Source: Candidatus Binatia bacterium
Lineage (GTDB): Bacteria; Desulfobacterota; Binatia; UBA12015
Direction: 5' to 3'
Length of the DNA: 60,117 nt
Assembly: GCA_019749875.1 (NCBI GenBank)
Contig: JAIEPK010000090.1
Span: 1-60,117, forward strand
The position numbers were made by a program, and so were the translations under genes. Shown here one piece after another: positions 39,263 through 48,581 of the stretch (within the stretch, counting starts at the first letter, position 1; every line of letters begins with the position of its first letter). The notes beneath the pieces are model-generated. The model made no database searches, had not been told where the DNA came from, and was given only the letters and a program-made list of their open reading frames with translations.

Positions 39263-40272
39263 CGCGCCCCCCCGTCGAGGAGCGGGAAGTGACACGCGAC
39301 CGAGCGCCGTGCCGCGAGCGGAGACAACGCGGGATCGTCCGTCGCGCAGCGATCCGCCGCGCGTGGACAGCGATCACGAAAGCGACAGCCGGACGGCAGC
39401 GCGAGCAGATCCGGCACGCGACCCGGGATCGCCGTCAAGCGCTGCGCACGGTGCTCGAGCCGCGGCAGCGAGGCGAGCAAGGCCTGCGTGTACGGATGCG
39501 CCGGCGCCGCGAAGAGCTCGTCCGCCGGCGCATGCTCGACGATGCGCCCCGCGTACATGATCGCCACCTCGTCGGTCTCCGCCGCGACCACGCCGAGATC
39601 GTGCGTGATCAGCAGCAGGCTCATCCCGAGCCGGTCCTTCAGGCCGCGCAGCAGATCGAGGATCTGCGCCTGGATCGTGACGTCGAGCGCCGTCGTGGGC
39701 TCGTCGGCGATCAGCAGAGCCGGCTCGCACGAGATCGCCATCGCGATCATCACCCGCTGCTTCATGCCGCCCGACATCTCGTGCGGGTACGAGCGGGCGC
39801 GGCGCTCCGCGTCGGGGATCTCGACCAGGCGCAGCAGGTCGACGGCGCGGCTCCATGCCTCCGCGCGCGACAGACCACGGTGCAGGCGCAGCGCTTCCGC
39901 GACCTGCGCCCCGACGGTGAACACCGGGTTCAACGACGTCGACGGCTCCTGGAAGATCATCGCCACCCGCGCGCCGCGCAGCGTACGCATCTCGGCCTCG
40001 GGCAAAGGCAGCAGCGCGCGCCCCTCGAAGCGGATCGAGCCGGAGCGAATGCGTGCGTTCCCGTCGAGGAGCCGCAGGATGGCGAGCGACGTCACGCTCT
40101 TGCCGCACCCCGACTCGCCGACCAGACCGAGCGTCGCGCCTGGCGCGATCGCGAAGCTGACGCCGTCGATCGCACGCACCGTTCCACGCGGCGTCGTGAA
40201 CTCGACCACCAGATCGCGCACCTCGAGCAACGGCTCTGCGGCGGCCGGCGTGCGCTGCGTACGCGACGTCAC
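39259..40272 (-). CDS. Oligopeptide/dipeptide ABC transporter ATP-binding protein (OppD-like)
   Basis: GTG at 40272; [71 protein letters not shown]. Confidence 0.93.
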
Positions 40273-41336
40273 GACCGCGTCTCCGCGCGCGGATCCAGCC
40301 GGTCGCGCAGCTGATCGCCGAGAAAGTTGAACGCCATGGTGGTGATCGCGATGCACACGCCCGGCGCCAGGATCCACGGATACTTGTCGAGGTTGGTCAG
40401 GTTGTTGGCGTCCTTCAGGAGCGAGCCCCAGCTCGTGCTCGGCTCCTGGATGCCGAGCCCGAGCAGCGACAGGGCGCTCTCGCCGAGGATGAACCCGGGG
40501 ATCGCGAGCGTGGCCGCGACGATCGTGTAGCCGAGCGTCGCCGGCACGACGTGGCGCGCGATCGTGCGCGCACGTCCCGCGCCGAGCGCGCGCGCCGCCT
40601 GGACGTACTCGAGCTCGCGGATCGACGTCACCATGCCGCGGATCACGCGCGCAAACCCGGCCCAGCGGATGAAGCTCATCAGCACGACGATCAAGACGAA
40701 CGTCTGCGCCGACGAGAGCCCGGGCGGGATCACGGCAGCGAGCGCAAGCAGAAAGTAGAACGATGGCAGCGCCATCATGATCTCGCACAGCCGCATCAGC
40801 AGGTCGTCCGTTCGGCCACCGACGTACCCCGCGACCACGCCGACCAGGGTCCCGATGCCGAGGCTGATCACCACGCCGACCACGCCGAACGAAAGGCTCA
40901 CCCGCGCGCCGTACACGAGACGCGAGAACAGGTCGCGGCCGAGCGCGTCGCTGCCGAGCAGGAAGAAGTGCTCGCTCGCGTCCGCGGTCACGAGCAGATG
41001 GCCGCGCGCGAAGAGCGCGAGCGGCACCCGGACGTCGCGGTCCACCTCGTAGCGCCGCCGCAGGCTGTCGACCATGCGCTGCGGGTGCACGTAGAGCAGC
41101 CCTTGCGACGCCCACGCCTGTGGTGCGGCGACGTGCAGCGGCATCGGCGGCGCGTTGGGCGAGCGGCGGAATTGGCGTCCGGGCTCGTACGGCGCGATCC
41201 ACGGCGCGAGTGCCGCGACCGTGTAGAGGAAGAGCAGGACGGCGCCGCTGATGCCGGCTCGCCAGCGCCAGCGCGCCGGAGGCGCGCCCGTCGTCGACAG
41301 CAGCTCACCCTCGATCCCGCCACCCGGCTCGATCAC
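40269..41336 (-). CDS. Oligopeptide/dipeptide ABC transporter permease (OppC/DppC-like)
   Basis: GTG at 41336; [23 protein letters not shown], long insert before the LGRD motif. Confidence 0.9.
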   Translation of the reverse strand: MIEPGGGIEGELLSTTGAPPARWRWRAGISGAVLLFLYTVAALAPWIAPYEPGRQFRRSPNAPPMPLHVAAPQAWASQGLLYVHPQRMVDSLRRRYEVDRDVRVPLALFARGHLLVTADASEHFFLLGSDALGRDLFSRLVYGARVSLSFGVVGVVISLGIGTLVGVVAGYVGGRTDDLLMRLCEIMMALPSFYFLLALAAVIPPGLSSAQTFVLIVVLMSFIRWAGFARVIRGMVTSIRELEYVQAARALGAGRARTIARHVVPATLGYTIVAATLAIPGFILGESALSLLGLGIQEPSTSWGSLLKDANNLTNLDKYPWILAPGVCIAITTMAFNFLGDQLRDRLDPRAETRS

Positions 41337-42313
41337 TGGGTCCTCGATGCGCTCAGATCGATGCGCGGATCGGAAAACGCAAGCGCCACGTCTGCGAGGA
41401 GATTGCCGAGCAGCAGCATCAGCGAGCCGATCAACACCGAGCCCATGACGAGGTAGATGTCGAGCGCGAGCACGGCTTCGAGCATCAGCGATCCGAGGCC
41501 CTGCAGGTTCATGACGCTCTCGACCAGCGCGGCACCACCGAGCAGCGTGCCGAGCTCGTAGCCGGCGAGCGTGATGAACGGATTCAGCGCGTTGCGCAGC
41601 ACGTGCTTGAAGAGCACGGTGCGCTCGGCGAGGCCCTTCGCGCGCGCGGTGCGGACGAAGTCCGCGCGCTGCAAGTCGAGGATCGCGCCGCGCATGAGCC
41701 GCATCAGGCTCGCCATGCCGCTCGTCGCCAGCACGATCGTCGGCAGGAGCAGGTGGTGCAGCCGGTCGAGGATCTTCGTGGCCGGCGACAGGTACTCGTA
41801 GTCGAACGACACCGAGCCACCGACCGGAAACCAGCCGGTCAGGAGCGCGAGGCGCAGCAGCAGAAATGCAAGGAAAAAGTTCGGCAACGACATGCCGAGG
41901 AACCCGAGCAAGGAGAGCACCTTGTCCGAGAGCTGCCCGCGCCGCACCGCGATGACGACCCCGAGCGGGATTGCGAGCAGCCACGTCACCAGCAGCGCCG
42001 CGACCGACAGGATCAGCGTGTTCAACAGGCGCTGACCGATCAGCGTCGTGACGCTCACGCGGTGCGCGACCGACAGGCCGAGGTCGCCGTGCACTGCCTG
42101 CGTCAGCCACGACAGGTAGCGCAGCGGCAGCGGCTCCCCATAGCCGAAGCTCTTCTTCATCTGCTCGATCGCCTCGGGGGAGATCGAGGGGTTCAGCGCC
42201 AGGCTCGAGAAGAAGTCGCCGGGGGCCAGGTCGACGATCAGGAAGGAGAGGAACGTGATCCCGATCAGCAAGGGCACCATCTGCACCAGCCTGCGCAGGA
42301 GAAAGAGCCCCAT
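41333..42313 (-). CDS. Oligopeptide/dipeptide ABC transporter permease (OppB/DppB-like)
   Basis: 326 aa; MGLFLLRRLVQMVPLLIGITFLSFLIVDLAPGDF; RTARAKGLAERTVLFKHVLRNALNPFIT. Confidence 0.93.
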   Translation of the reverse strand: MGLFLLRRLVQMVPLLIGITFLSFLIVDLAPGDFFSSLALNPSISPEAIEQMKKSFGYGEPLPLRYLSWLTQAVHGDLGLSVAHRVSVTTLIGQRLLNTLILSVAALLVTWLLAIPLGVVIAVRRGQLSDKVLSLLGFLGMSLPNFFLAFLLLRLALLTGWFPVGGSVSFDYEYLSPATKILDRLHHLLLPTIVLATSGMASLMRLMRGAILDLQRADFVRTARAKGLAERTVLFKHVLRNALNPFITLAGYELGTLLGGAALVESVMNLQGLGSLMLEAVLALDIYLVMGSVLIGSLMLLLGNLLADVALAFSDPRIDLSASRTQ

Positions 42314-42414
42314 CCGCCACCTTCAGTAGGCCAGGCGGCGGGCTTCCTCAAGGAGCGCGACACCTCGCGGAATGCCTTGAGACGCCCCGGGGAGGTCGTT
42401 ACACCCACCGGATC

Positions 42415-42999
42415 ATGGCGAATCTCTCCCTCGACGAATTCGAAAGCTGCCTGGGCCTGCTCGCCGAGGGCGGAACGCCGGAGAAGCTGCGCGACAAGCT
42501 CGCGCGCCTCAACGCCTTTCACAGCCGCCGCGGCATGAACTCGCTGCACACGCTCGCCGAGCGCATGTTCGCCCTGAGCTCGGGCCTGCGCCGCGACGTG
42601 CCGGCCGCGCGGGCGTTCCACGCGCTGTGGGCCGAGCACGTCGGCACCAAGCTGAGCCGCAAGGCCGGCGAGAAGCTCGACGAGCTCGCCGACAAGATCA
42701 ACGAGAACCTGCACGAAGACGGCGCGGTGAAAGAGGGTTGCGCGGAGTCGCTCAAGACCAGCGTCGACGAGTACGAGGACCTGCTCGCACGCAAGGTGGG
42801 CGGCGCGACGGCGCGACTCGACACGCTGCAGAAGGCCGTTCCGGCCGTGGCGGAGATGCTCCGGGCGAAGCCGCTGCTCGACCTGCCGCTCGATCCGCCC
42901 GATCCCGAGGACGACGAGCACGACCACGATCACCACCACGGCCACGATCACCACGGTCACGCCCACCACGACCACGACGAGGCCGCCGAGAAGGACTGA
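42415..42999 (+). CDS. Hypothetical helical protein with His/Asp-rich C-terminal tail
   Basis: 194 aa; tail DPEDDEHDHDHHHGHDHHGHAHHDHDEAAEKD. Confidence 0.7.
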   Translation: MANLSLDEFESCLGLLAEGGTPEKLRDKLARLNAFHSRRGMNSLHTLAERMFALSSGLRRDVPAARAFHALWAEHVGTKLSRKAGEKLDELADKINENLHEDGAVKEGCAESLKTSVDEYEDLLARKVGGATARLDTLQKAVPAVAEMLRAKPLLDLPLDPPDPEDDEHDHDHHHGHDHHGHAHHDHDEAAEKD

Positions 43000-43008
43000 T
43001 CGCAGGCG

Positions 43009-43992
43009 GTGCGCGTCGAAGCACGACCCGAAGGCCTCCACCTCCCCGATCTCGATCTCTTCCTCGATCCCGCCGCACGCGTCACGCGTGCCGTGCTGTC
43101 GCACGGCCATGCCGACCACGCGCGAGCGCTCGCAGGAACCGTCCACGCGACGCCCGAAACCGTCGCCATCGCGCGGCTCCGCCTCGGCGACACGAGCTAT
43201 GTGCCGCACGCGTACGGCGAGCCGTTCGAGCTGACGGCGCCGTCCGGAACGGTCGCGCGGCTCACGCTCCTGCCGAGCGGGCACGTGCTGGGCTCGGCGA
43301 TGGTGCTCGTCGAGCACCGTGACGAGCGCCTGCTCTACACGGGCGACGTCAAGCTGCATCGCTCCCGCACCTGCGCACCCGCGGAGGTCGCTGCAGCAGA
43401 CGTCCTCGTCACCGAAGCGACCTTCGGGCTGCCGGTGTTCCGCTTTCCGCCGGTGGTGGACCTCGAAGCGCGCATCGTCGACGAGGCCCGAACCGCGCTC
43501 GACAGCGGCGAGATCCCGGTCTTCCTCGGCTACGCGCTCGGCAAGGGACCCGAGATCGCGAGGATCCTGCAGGACGCGGACATCCCCGTGATGCTGCACG
43601 GGGCCGTGCACCGGATGGTCGAGGTCTATCGCTCCTTCGGCGTCGGCGATCGCGACGCGACGGCGTACGAACGCGGCAAGGTGGACGGGTACGCGCTCAT
43701 CGTTCCGCCGTCGGCACGCACGCACCCCATGCTGCGCGCCATCCGCCAGAAGCGCGTGATCGCCGTCACGGGCTGGGCGCTGCTCGACGCGAGCTACGAT
43801 CGCTACGGCGCGGACGTGCTGATCCCGCTGTCCGACCATGCGGACTGGGACGAGCTGCACGAGCTGGTCGCGCGCACCGGGGCGCGACGCGTGCTGACGA
43901 CGCACGGCTTCGCCGAGCCGCTCGCACACGCCCTGTCGGCGCAGGGCCACGACGCGAGCGCGCTGCACCTGCTGCACGGCGACGAGGAATGA
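43009..43992 (+). CDS. Ligase-associated DNA exonuclease, metallo-beta-lactamase fold
   Basis: 327 aa; LSHGHADHARALAG, LLYTGDVKL, SDHADWDELHELVARTGARRVLTTHGF. Confidence 0.88.
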   Translation: MRVEARPEGLHLPDLDLFLDPAARVTRAVLSHGHADHARALAGTVHATPETVAIARLRLGDTSYVPHAYGEPFELTAPSGTVARLTLLPSGHVLGSAMVLVEHRDERLLYTGDVKLHRSRTCAPAEVAAADVLVTEATFGLPVFRFPPVVDLEARIVDEARTALDSGEIPVFLGYALGKGPEIARILQDADIPVMLHGAVHRMVEVYRSFGVGDRDATAYERGKVDGYALIVPPSARTHPMLRAIRQKRVIAVTGWALLDASYDRYGADVLIPLSDHADWDELHELVARTGARRVLTTHGFAEPLAHALSAQGHDASALHLLHGDEE

Positions 43993-45674
43993 AGGACTTC
44001 GCCGCGCTCTGCGCCGCGCTGCGCGCGACCCGCGCCACGTCGCGCAAGGTGGAGCTGGTCGCCTCCTACCTCCCGACGCTCGACGACGCGTCCTTGCCGA
44101 TCGCCACGCGCTTCCTCACCGGACGTCCGTTCGCGGCGCGCGACGAGCGCACGCTGTCCGTCGGATGGGCGAGCCTCCTTCGCACCGCGACCGCGATGTT
44201 CGCGGACCTCGACCCGGAGATCCTGCGCGCGTCCTTCCGCGCCATCGGCGACATGGGCGAAACCTTCGGCCTGCTGCAGCGAGGGCGCGCACGCGCTGCG
44301 ACCCCGAGCGTCGTGGAGGTCGGCGATGCGCTCGAGCGGCTCGCCGCGGCCCGAAAGGCCGCCGACAAGCAACGGCTGCTCGACGGGCTGCTGCCGGGCC
44401 TGGATCCGTCGGTCCTGAAAGAGACCGTCAAGCTGATCGTGGGTGCGCAACGCATCGGGCTGTCGGCGCTGCTGCTCGAGCAGGCGATCGCGCGCGCGAG
44501 CGATCTGCCTCTCGACGACGTCAAGCGCGCGACGCTCTTGTGCGGCGATCTGGGCGAGGTCGCGCTGCGTGCCCGGCACGGCGCGCTCGGTGGTGCCGCC
44601 CTCGCCCTCTTCCACCCGCTCGGCTTCCAGCTCGCCGGCACCTACACCGCGGGTGATGCGCTGCCCTGGGAGCGCATCCTTGCCGAAGAGAAGCTCGACG
44701 GCATCCGCGGGCAAGCACACGTGGCGCCGGCATACCCCGGCGCCACCGCACGCGTGGCGCTGTTCTCGCGCAGCCTCGACGACGTCACCGGGGCGTTTCC
44801 CGAGATCGCCGAGCGCCTCGCGCGGCTGCCGATCTCGCTGGTCGCGGACGGCGAGATCCTCGCATTCGCCGCAGGACGGGCGCTGCCGTTCGCGCGCCTG
44901 CAGCGGCGGCTCGGGCGAAAGAAGGTGGACGAAGAGCTGATCCGCGAGGTGCCGTCGACCTTCGTGCTCTACGACGTGCTCGCGTGGAACGGCGTGCTGG
45001 TCATCGATCGTCCGCTGCGCGAGCGGCGCGCCCTGCTCGAGTCGCTGCCGTTGCCGGACGGCGTGCTGCTCTCTGCGGCGACGCGACCACGCGACGCCGA
45101 CGATCTGGAGAAGCTCTTCGAGCGCGCGCTCGCGAACGGCAACGAAGGGCTGATGCTGAAGGACGAGCTGCAGCCGTACACGCCGGGCAAGCGGGGACGC
45201 GGCTGGCTCAAGTACAAGAAAGCTCGCGCCACGCTCGACGTGGTGGTGACGGCGGTCGAGCCCGGCCACGGCCGTCGTGCGGGGCTTCTGTCCGACGTCA
45301 CGTTCGCCGTGCGTGCCGCGGACGGCAGCCTGCGCAACATCGGCAAGGCCTACTCGGGGCTGTCCGACACGGAGATCCTCGAGACCACGAAGACGTTCCG
45401 ACGGCTCACCGAAACGATCTACGGCGGGCGCGTGCGCGCGGTACGGCCGGAGGTCGTGCTCGAGGTGGCGTTCGACGGCATCCAGCGCTCCGCGCGCCAC
45501 AAGTCCGGCTTCGCGCTGCGCTTTCCGCGCATCGTGCGGCTCCGGCCGGACAAGCCGGTCGCGGAGATCGACACGCTCGAACGCGTCGTCGAGCTCTACG
45601 CGCTGCTCGCGGGTGACGACACGCCTCCGGAAGCTGCCGCGACCCGTGCGGCGGACGCCAGCGATGCCGAGTGA
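43989..45674 (+). CDS. ATP-dependent DNA ligase
   Basis: 561 aa; nucleotidyltransferase motif AEEKLDGIRGQAH (KxDG), ANGNEGLMLKDELQPYTPGKRGRGWLKYKK, HKSGFALRFPRIVRLRPDK. Confidence 0.93.
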   Translation: MKDFAALCAALRATRATSRKVELVASYLPTLDDASLPIATRFLTGRPFAARDERTLSVGWASLLRTATAMFADLDPEILRASFRAIGDMGETFGLLQRGRARAATPSVVEVGDALERLAAARKAADKQRLLDGLLPGLDPSVLKETVKLIVGAQRIGLSALLLEQAIARASDLPLDDVKRATLLCGDLGEVALRARHGALGGAALALFHPLGFQLAGTYTAGDALPWERILAEEKLDGIRGQAHVAPAYPGATARVALFSRSLDDVTGAFPEIAERLARLPISLVADGEILAFAAGRALPFARLQRRLGRKKVDEELIREVPSTFVLYDVLAWNGVLVIDRPLRERRALLESLPLPDGVLLSAATRPRDADDLEKLFERALANGNEGLMLKDELQPYTPGKRGRGWLKYKKARATLDVVVTAVEPGHGRRAGLLSDVTFAVRAADGSLRNIGKAYSGLSDTEILETTKTFRRLTETIYGGRVRAVRPEVVLEVAFDGIQRSARHKSGFALRFPRIVRLRPDKPVAEIDTLERVVELYALLAGDDTPPEAAATRAADASDAE

Positions 45675-45741
45675 TCGGCGTGAGGGCGTCCCCATCGCAT
45701 GCTGGCGGAGCCCGTCGCGAAGCTGTTAGGACTGCGCGACG

Positions 45742-46680
45742 ATGCCTCGCCATCCGATCCGCTTCGGCGTCTGCCTCCCCCAGCACGGCAGCAGCTGGCA
45801 GGACGCAGTCCAGGTCGCGCGCGCGTGCGACCGCCTCGGCTTCGATTCCGTCTGGGCCGTGGACCACTTCTTCGGCATCCCCGACGCCACGCAGCCGATC
45901 CACGAAGGCTGGACCGAGGTCGCTGCACTGGCACCGCTGACCGAGCGCATCCGCCTCGGCCACCTCGTGCTGTGCGTCAGCTACCGTCACCCGGCCGTGC
46001 TCGCGAAGATGGCCGCAACGCTCGACCACGTGTCCAACGGCCGCTTCGTGCTCGGCATGGGGGCGGGCTGGCACCAACAGGAGTACCAGGCGTACGGAAT
46101 CCCGTTTCCGCCGATCGGTACGCGCCTGAAGGAGCTCGACGAATCGCTGACGATCATCCGCAAGATGTGGACCGAGGAGCCGGCGACGTTCTTCGGCGAG
46201 CAGTTCCACATCGAGGACGCCTACTGCCGGCCGCGTCCGGTGCAGCAGCCGTACCCACCGATCCTGGTCGGCGGCACGGGGGAGCGCGTGCTGCTGCGCA
46301 TCGTCGCCGAGCACGCGACCATCTGGAACAATCTCGGCTGGGCGCACCGCGAGCTCGCGAAGAAGCTCGACGTGCTGCGCGGCCACTGCGATCACGTCAA
46401 GCGCGATTTCGACGCGATCGAGATCTCGCAGCAGACGCTCGGTGCGATCGCCGAGACCGAGGCCGAAGCGCAGCGCGCGACCGAGGCGGTGTGCGCGGAG
46501 CTGCCGTTTCTCTCCGGCGGCCCCGAGCTCAACATCACCGGCACCCCCGAGCAATGCATCGAGCGTGTCCAGCGAACGATCGCCATGGGTGCGACGAGCT
46601 TCATCATCAGCTTCGGCCGCAACCCGAGCGTCGAGATGCTGCAGCTCTTCGCGGAGCGGGTGATCCCGGCGTTTCGCTGA
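45742..46680 (+). CDS. LLM-class (F420-dependent-type) oxidoreductase
   Basis: 312 aa; FDSVWAVDHFFGIPD, IRLGHLVLCVSYRHPAVLAKMAATLDHVSNGRFVLGMGAGWHQQEYQAYG. Confidence 0.9.
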   Translation: MPRHPIRFGVCLPQHGSSWQDAVQVARACDRLGFDSVWAVDHFFGIPDATQPIHEGWTEVAALAPLTERIRLGHLVLCVSYRHPAVLAKMAATLDHVSNGRFVLGMGAGWHQQEYQAYGIPFPPIGTRLKELDESLTIIRKMWTEEPATFFGEQFHIEDAYCRPRPVQQPYPPILVGGTGERVLLRIVAEHATIWNNLGWAHRELAKKLDVLRGHCDHVKRDFDAIEISQQTLGAIAETEAEAQRATEAVCAELPFLSGGPELNITGTPEQCIERVQRTIAMGATSFIISFGRNPSVEMLQLFAERVIPAFR

Positions 46681-46715
46681 ACGCCGCGCAGAAGACCGGT
46701 CCGCCAGGCCAAGAT

Positions 46716-46760
46716 GCACGAGAGGCCGCCGGTGGTGAACCAGGCGGCCTCCGTTCGTGC
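46716..46760. terminator. Intergenic hairpin between convergent LLM oxidoreductase and htpX genes
   Basis: GCACGA...GAGGCCGCC-N12-GGCGGCCTC...TCGTGC nested inverted repeats. Confidence 0.6.
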
Positions 46761-46779
46761 GATCCGGGTCGGACTTCGA

Positions 46780-47676
46780 TCAAGCCGCCGCGCGCAGGCG
46801 AGCGATGCGCTCCTCGAGCGGGGGATGCGTCGCGAAGAAGCGCATGATGCCGATCGGGTTCGAGATCTTGAGCGTCGCGATCGCCGGCTGCGGGTGCGGA
46901 TCCTGGATCTGCACCGTGCGCTGCAGCGCCTGGAGCGCACCGATCATGCGCTCGCGCCCGCCGATCTGCGCCCCACCGGCGTCGGCGCGGAACTCGCGCA
47001 TGCGCGAGAACCAGGCGATCACGATCGAGCCGAGCAGCATGAACACGATCTCGAACACGAACTGGACGAGGAAGTAGATTCCGTACGAAAAGCCCTCGCC
47101 CTCGTCGCGATCGCGCGCGAAGAACTGCGCCGCAGCGAACGCGATCACCCGTGCGAGGAACATCACGAACGCGTTCACGACGCCCTGGATGAGCGTCATG
47201 GTCACCATGTCGCCATTCGCGATGTGAGCGACCTCGTGGCTCAGGACGCCCTCGACCTCGGGCTGGTCCATGCGCTGCAGAAGTCCCGTCGACACCGCGA
47301 CGATCGAGCTTCGCTTGGTCGGACCGGTCGCAAAGGCGTTGACCTCGGGCGACTCGTAGATGCCGACCTCGGGCATCGGAATCCCTGCCGACTGGGCAAG
47401 ACGATCGACGGCGCGCACCAGCGCGCGCAGCGTCGGATCGGTCGTGTTCGGGTCGATCACCCGCACGCCCATCATCGTCTTCGCCATCACCTTGGACAGC
47501 GCGAGCGAGATGAACGCGCCGCCCATGCCCCAGATCAGGCAAAATGCCAGCAAGGACTGGTAGTTGATGCCGTTCGCGTTCAGGTACGGCTGGATCCCGA
47601 GGACGCTGAGCAGCACCGAGATGGTCATGACGACCAGGAAGTTGACTGCCAGGAACAGGAAGATCCGTTTCACCAT
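46780..47676 (-). CDS. htpX: Membrane zinc metalloprotease HtpX
   Basis: GVLSHEVAHIANGDMVTMTLIQGVVNAFVMFLARV (HExxH), MREFRADAGGAQI, FATHPPLEERIARLR. Confidence 0.95.
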   Translation of the reverse strand: MVKRIFLFLAVNFLVVMTISVLLSVLGIQPYLNANGINYQSLLAFCLIWGMGGAFISLALSKVMAKTMMGVRVIDPNTTDPTLRALVRAVDRLAQSAGIPMPEVGIYESPEVNAFATGPTKRSSIVAVSTGLLQRMDQPEVEGVLSHEVAHIANGDMVTMTLIQGVVNAFVMFLARVIAFAAAQFFARDRDEGEGFSYGIYFLVQFVFEIVFMLLGSIVIAWFSRMREFRADAGGAQIGGRERMIGALQALQRTVQIQDPHPQPAIATLKISNPIGIMRFFATHPPLEERIARLRAAA

Positions 47677-47841
47677 CGCTGAGCTCTCCTCCAGGCGGGG
47701 CGTAGGTCCCGCGTCCCCGTATGACGGTCGCACCGCGCCGTTTCTTCAACGTGAATCGGCACTTGACGACCGCCGGGGCAGGCCCCGTGCGACGGTTATA
47801 TCGTGCCGGGCGATCGACGCCACGGCGCGAACCGGGGCGGA

Positions 47842-48366
47842 TCAGCTCGCGGTGCGGAGCAGCAGGGCGTCGTGCGACGATGGCGCGATCGCCGCCTCGG
47901 CAGACGCGACATGGGAAGCGCGTCGGCGTCGGCGCGCCGCATCGTCCTCGACCGCGGCGCGGAAGGCGCGGGCGGCGCGGCGCAGCGCGATGTCGGCACG
48001 CAGGCGGACGAGCGGCCGCACGAGCCAGCCGAGCCAGCTCAGATGCCAGGTCGCGTCCACCGAGAGGATCGTTCCGACCTCGGCGGGTTGCAGCCGGAGA
48101 TCCAGGTCGATCTCGCGCAGCAGGCGCCATGGCGCGCGAAGGACTACCCGGAGCCGGCGCTCGCGTTCGATGGTGAGGACGCGTCCCTCGATCGGGCCGA
48201 CGCAGCGCTCCGCGGCGCACTGCGTCGCGAAGCGCTCCGGCGAACCGGTGAGGTGGTCGACGTCGTCGAGCCATCCGGCGACCGCGTCGCGATCGACCAG
48301 ACGACTCCAGACGAGATCTCGCGGGGCAGCGAGAACGGCGCTTGCCTGCACGTTGAAGCTCGGCAC
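47842..48366 (-). CDS. SRPBCC/START-like protein (start uncertain)
   Basis: FNVQASAVLAAPRDLVWSRLVDRDAVAGWLDDVDHLTG...; candidate GTG at 48366. Confidence 0.55.
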   Translation of the reverse strand: MPSFNVQASAVLAAPRDLVWSRLVDRDAVAGWLDDVDHLTGSPERFATQCAAERCVGPIEGRVLTIERERRLRVVLRAPWRLLREIDLDLRLQPAEVGTILSVDATWHLSWLGWLVRPLVRLRADIALRRAARAFRAAVEDDAARRRRRASHVASAEAAIAPSSHDALLLRTAS

Positions 48367-48581
48367 GTCGTCGACCGAAGCAAGACGCTGGCCGCGCAGG
48401 ACGGTCGCTGGCTTCGCACCGCGGGCAGCCGGGCCAACGCAGACGCCCCCGCCCGATGTCCGCGAGCGGCCCTTGGGGCTCGAATCGCGACACCGAGCGG
48501 GGGCGTTTTCTACACTCCGCTCAGGGTCCGTCGGACCGTCGTGCCGGCGCCATCGCGCGCGTGCGACGACGCCTGCAGCGG

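Noticed and set aside
41040-41230. Long insertion in the OppC-like permease before LGSDALGRD
   Set aside because: I recall similar inserts in a known subset of Dpp/Opp permeases, so not treated as novel.
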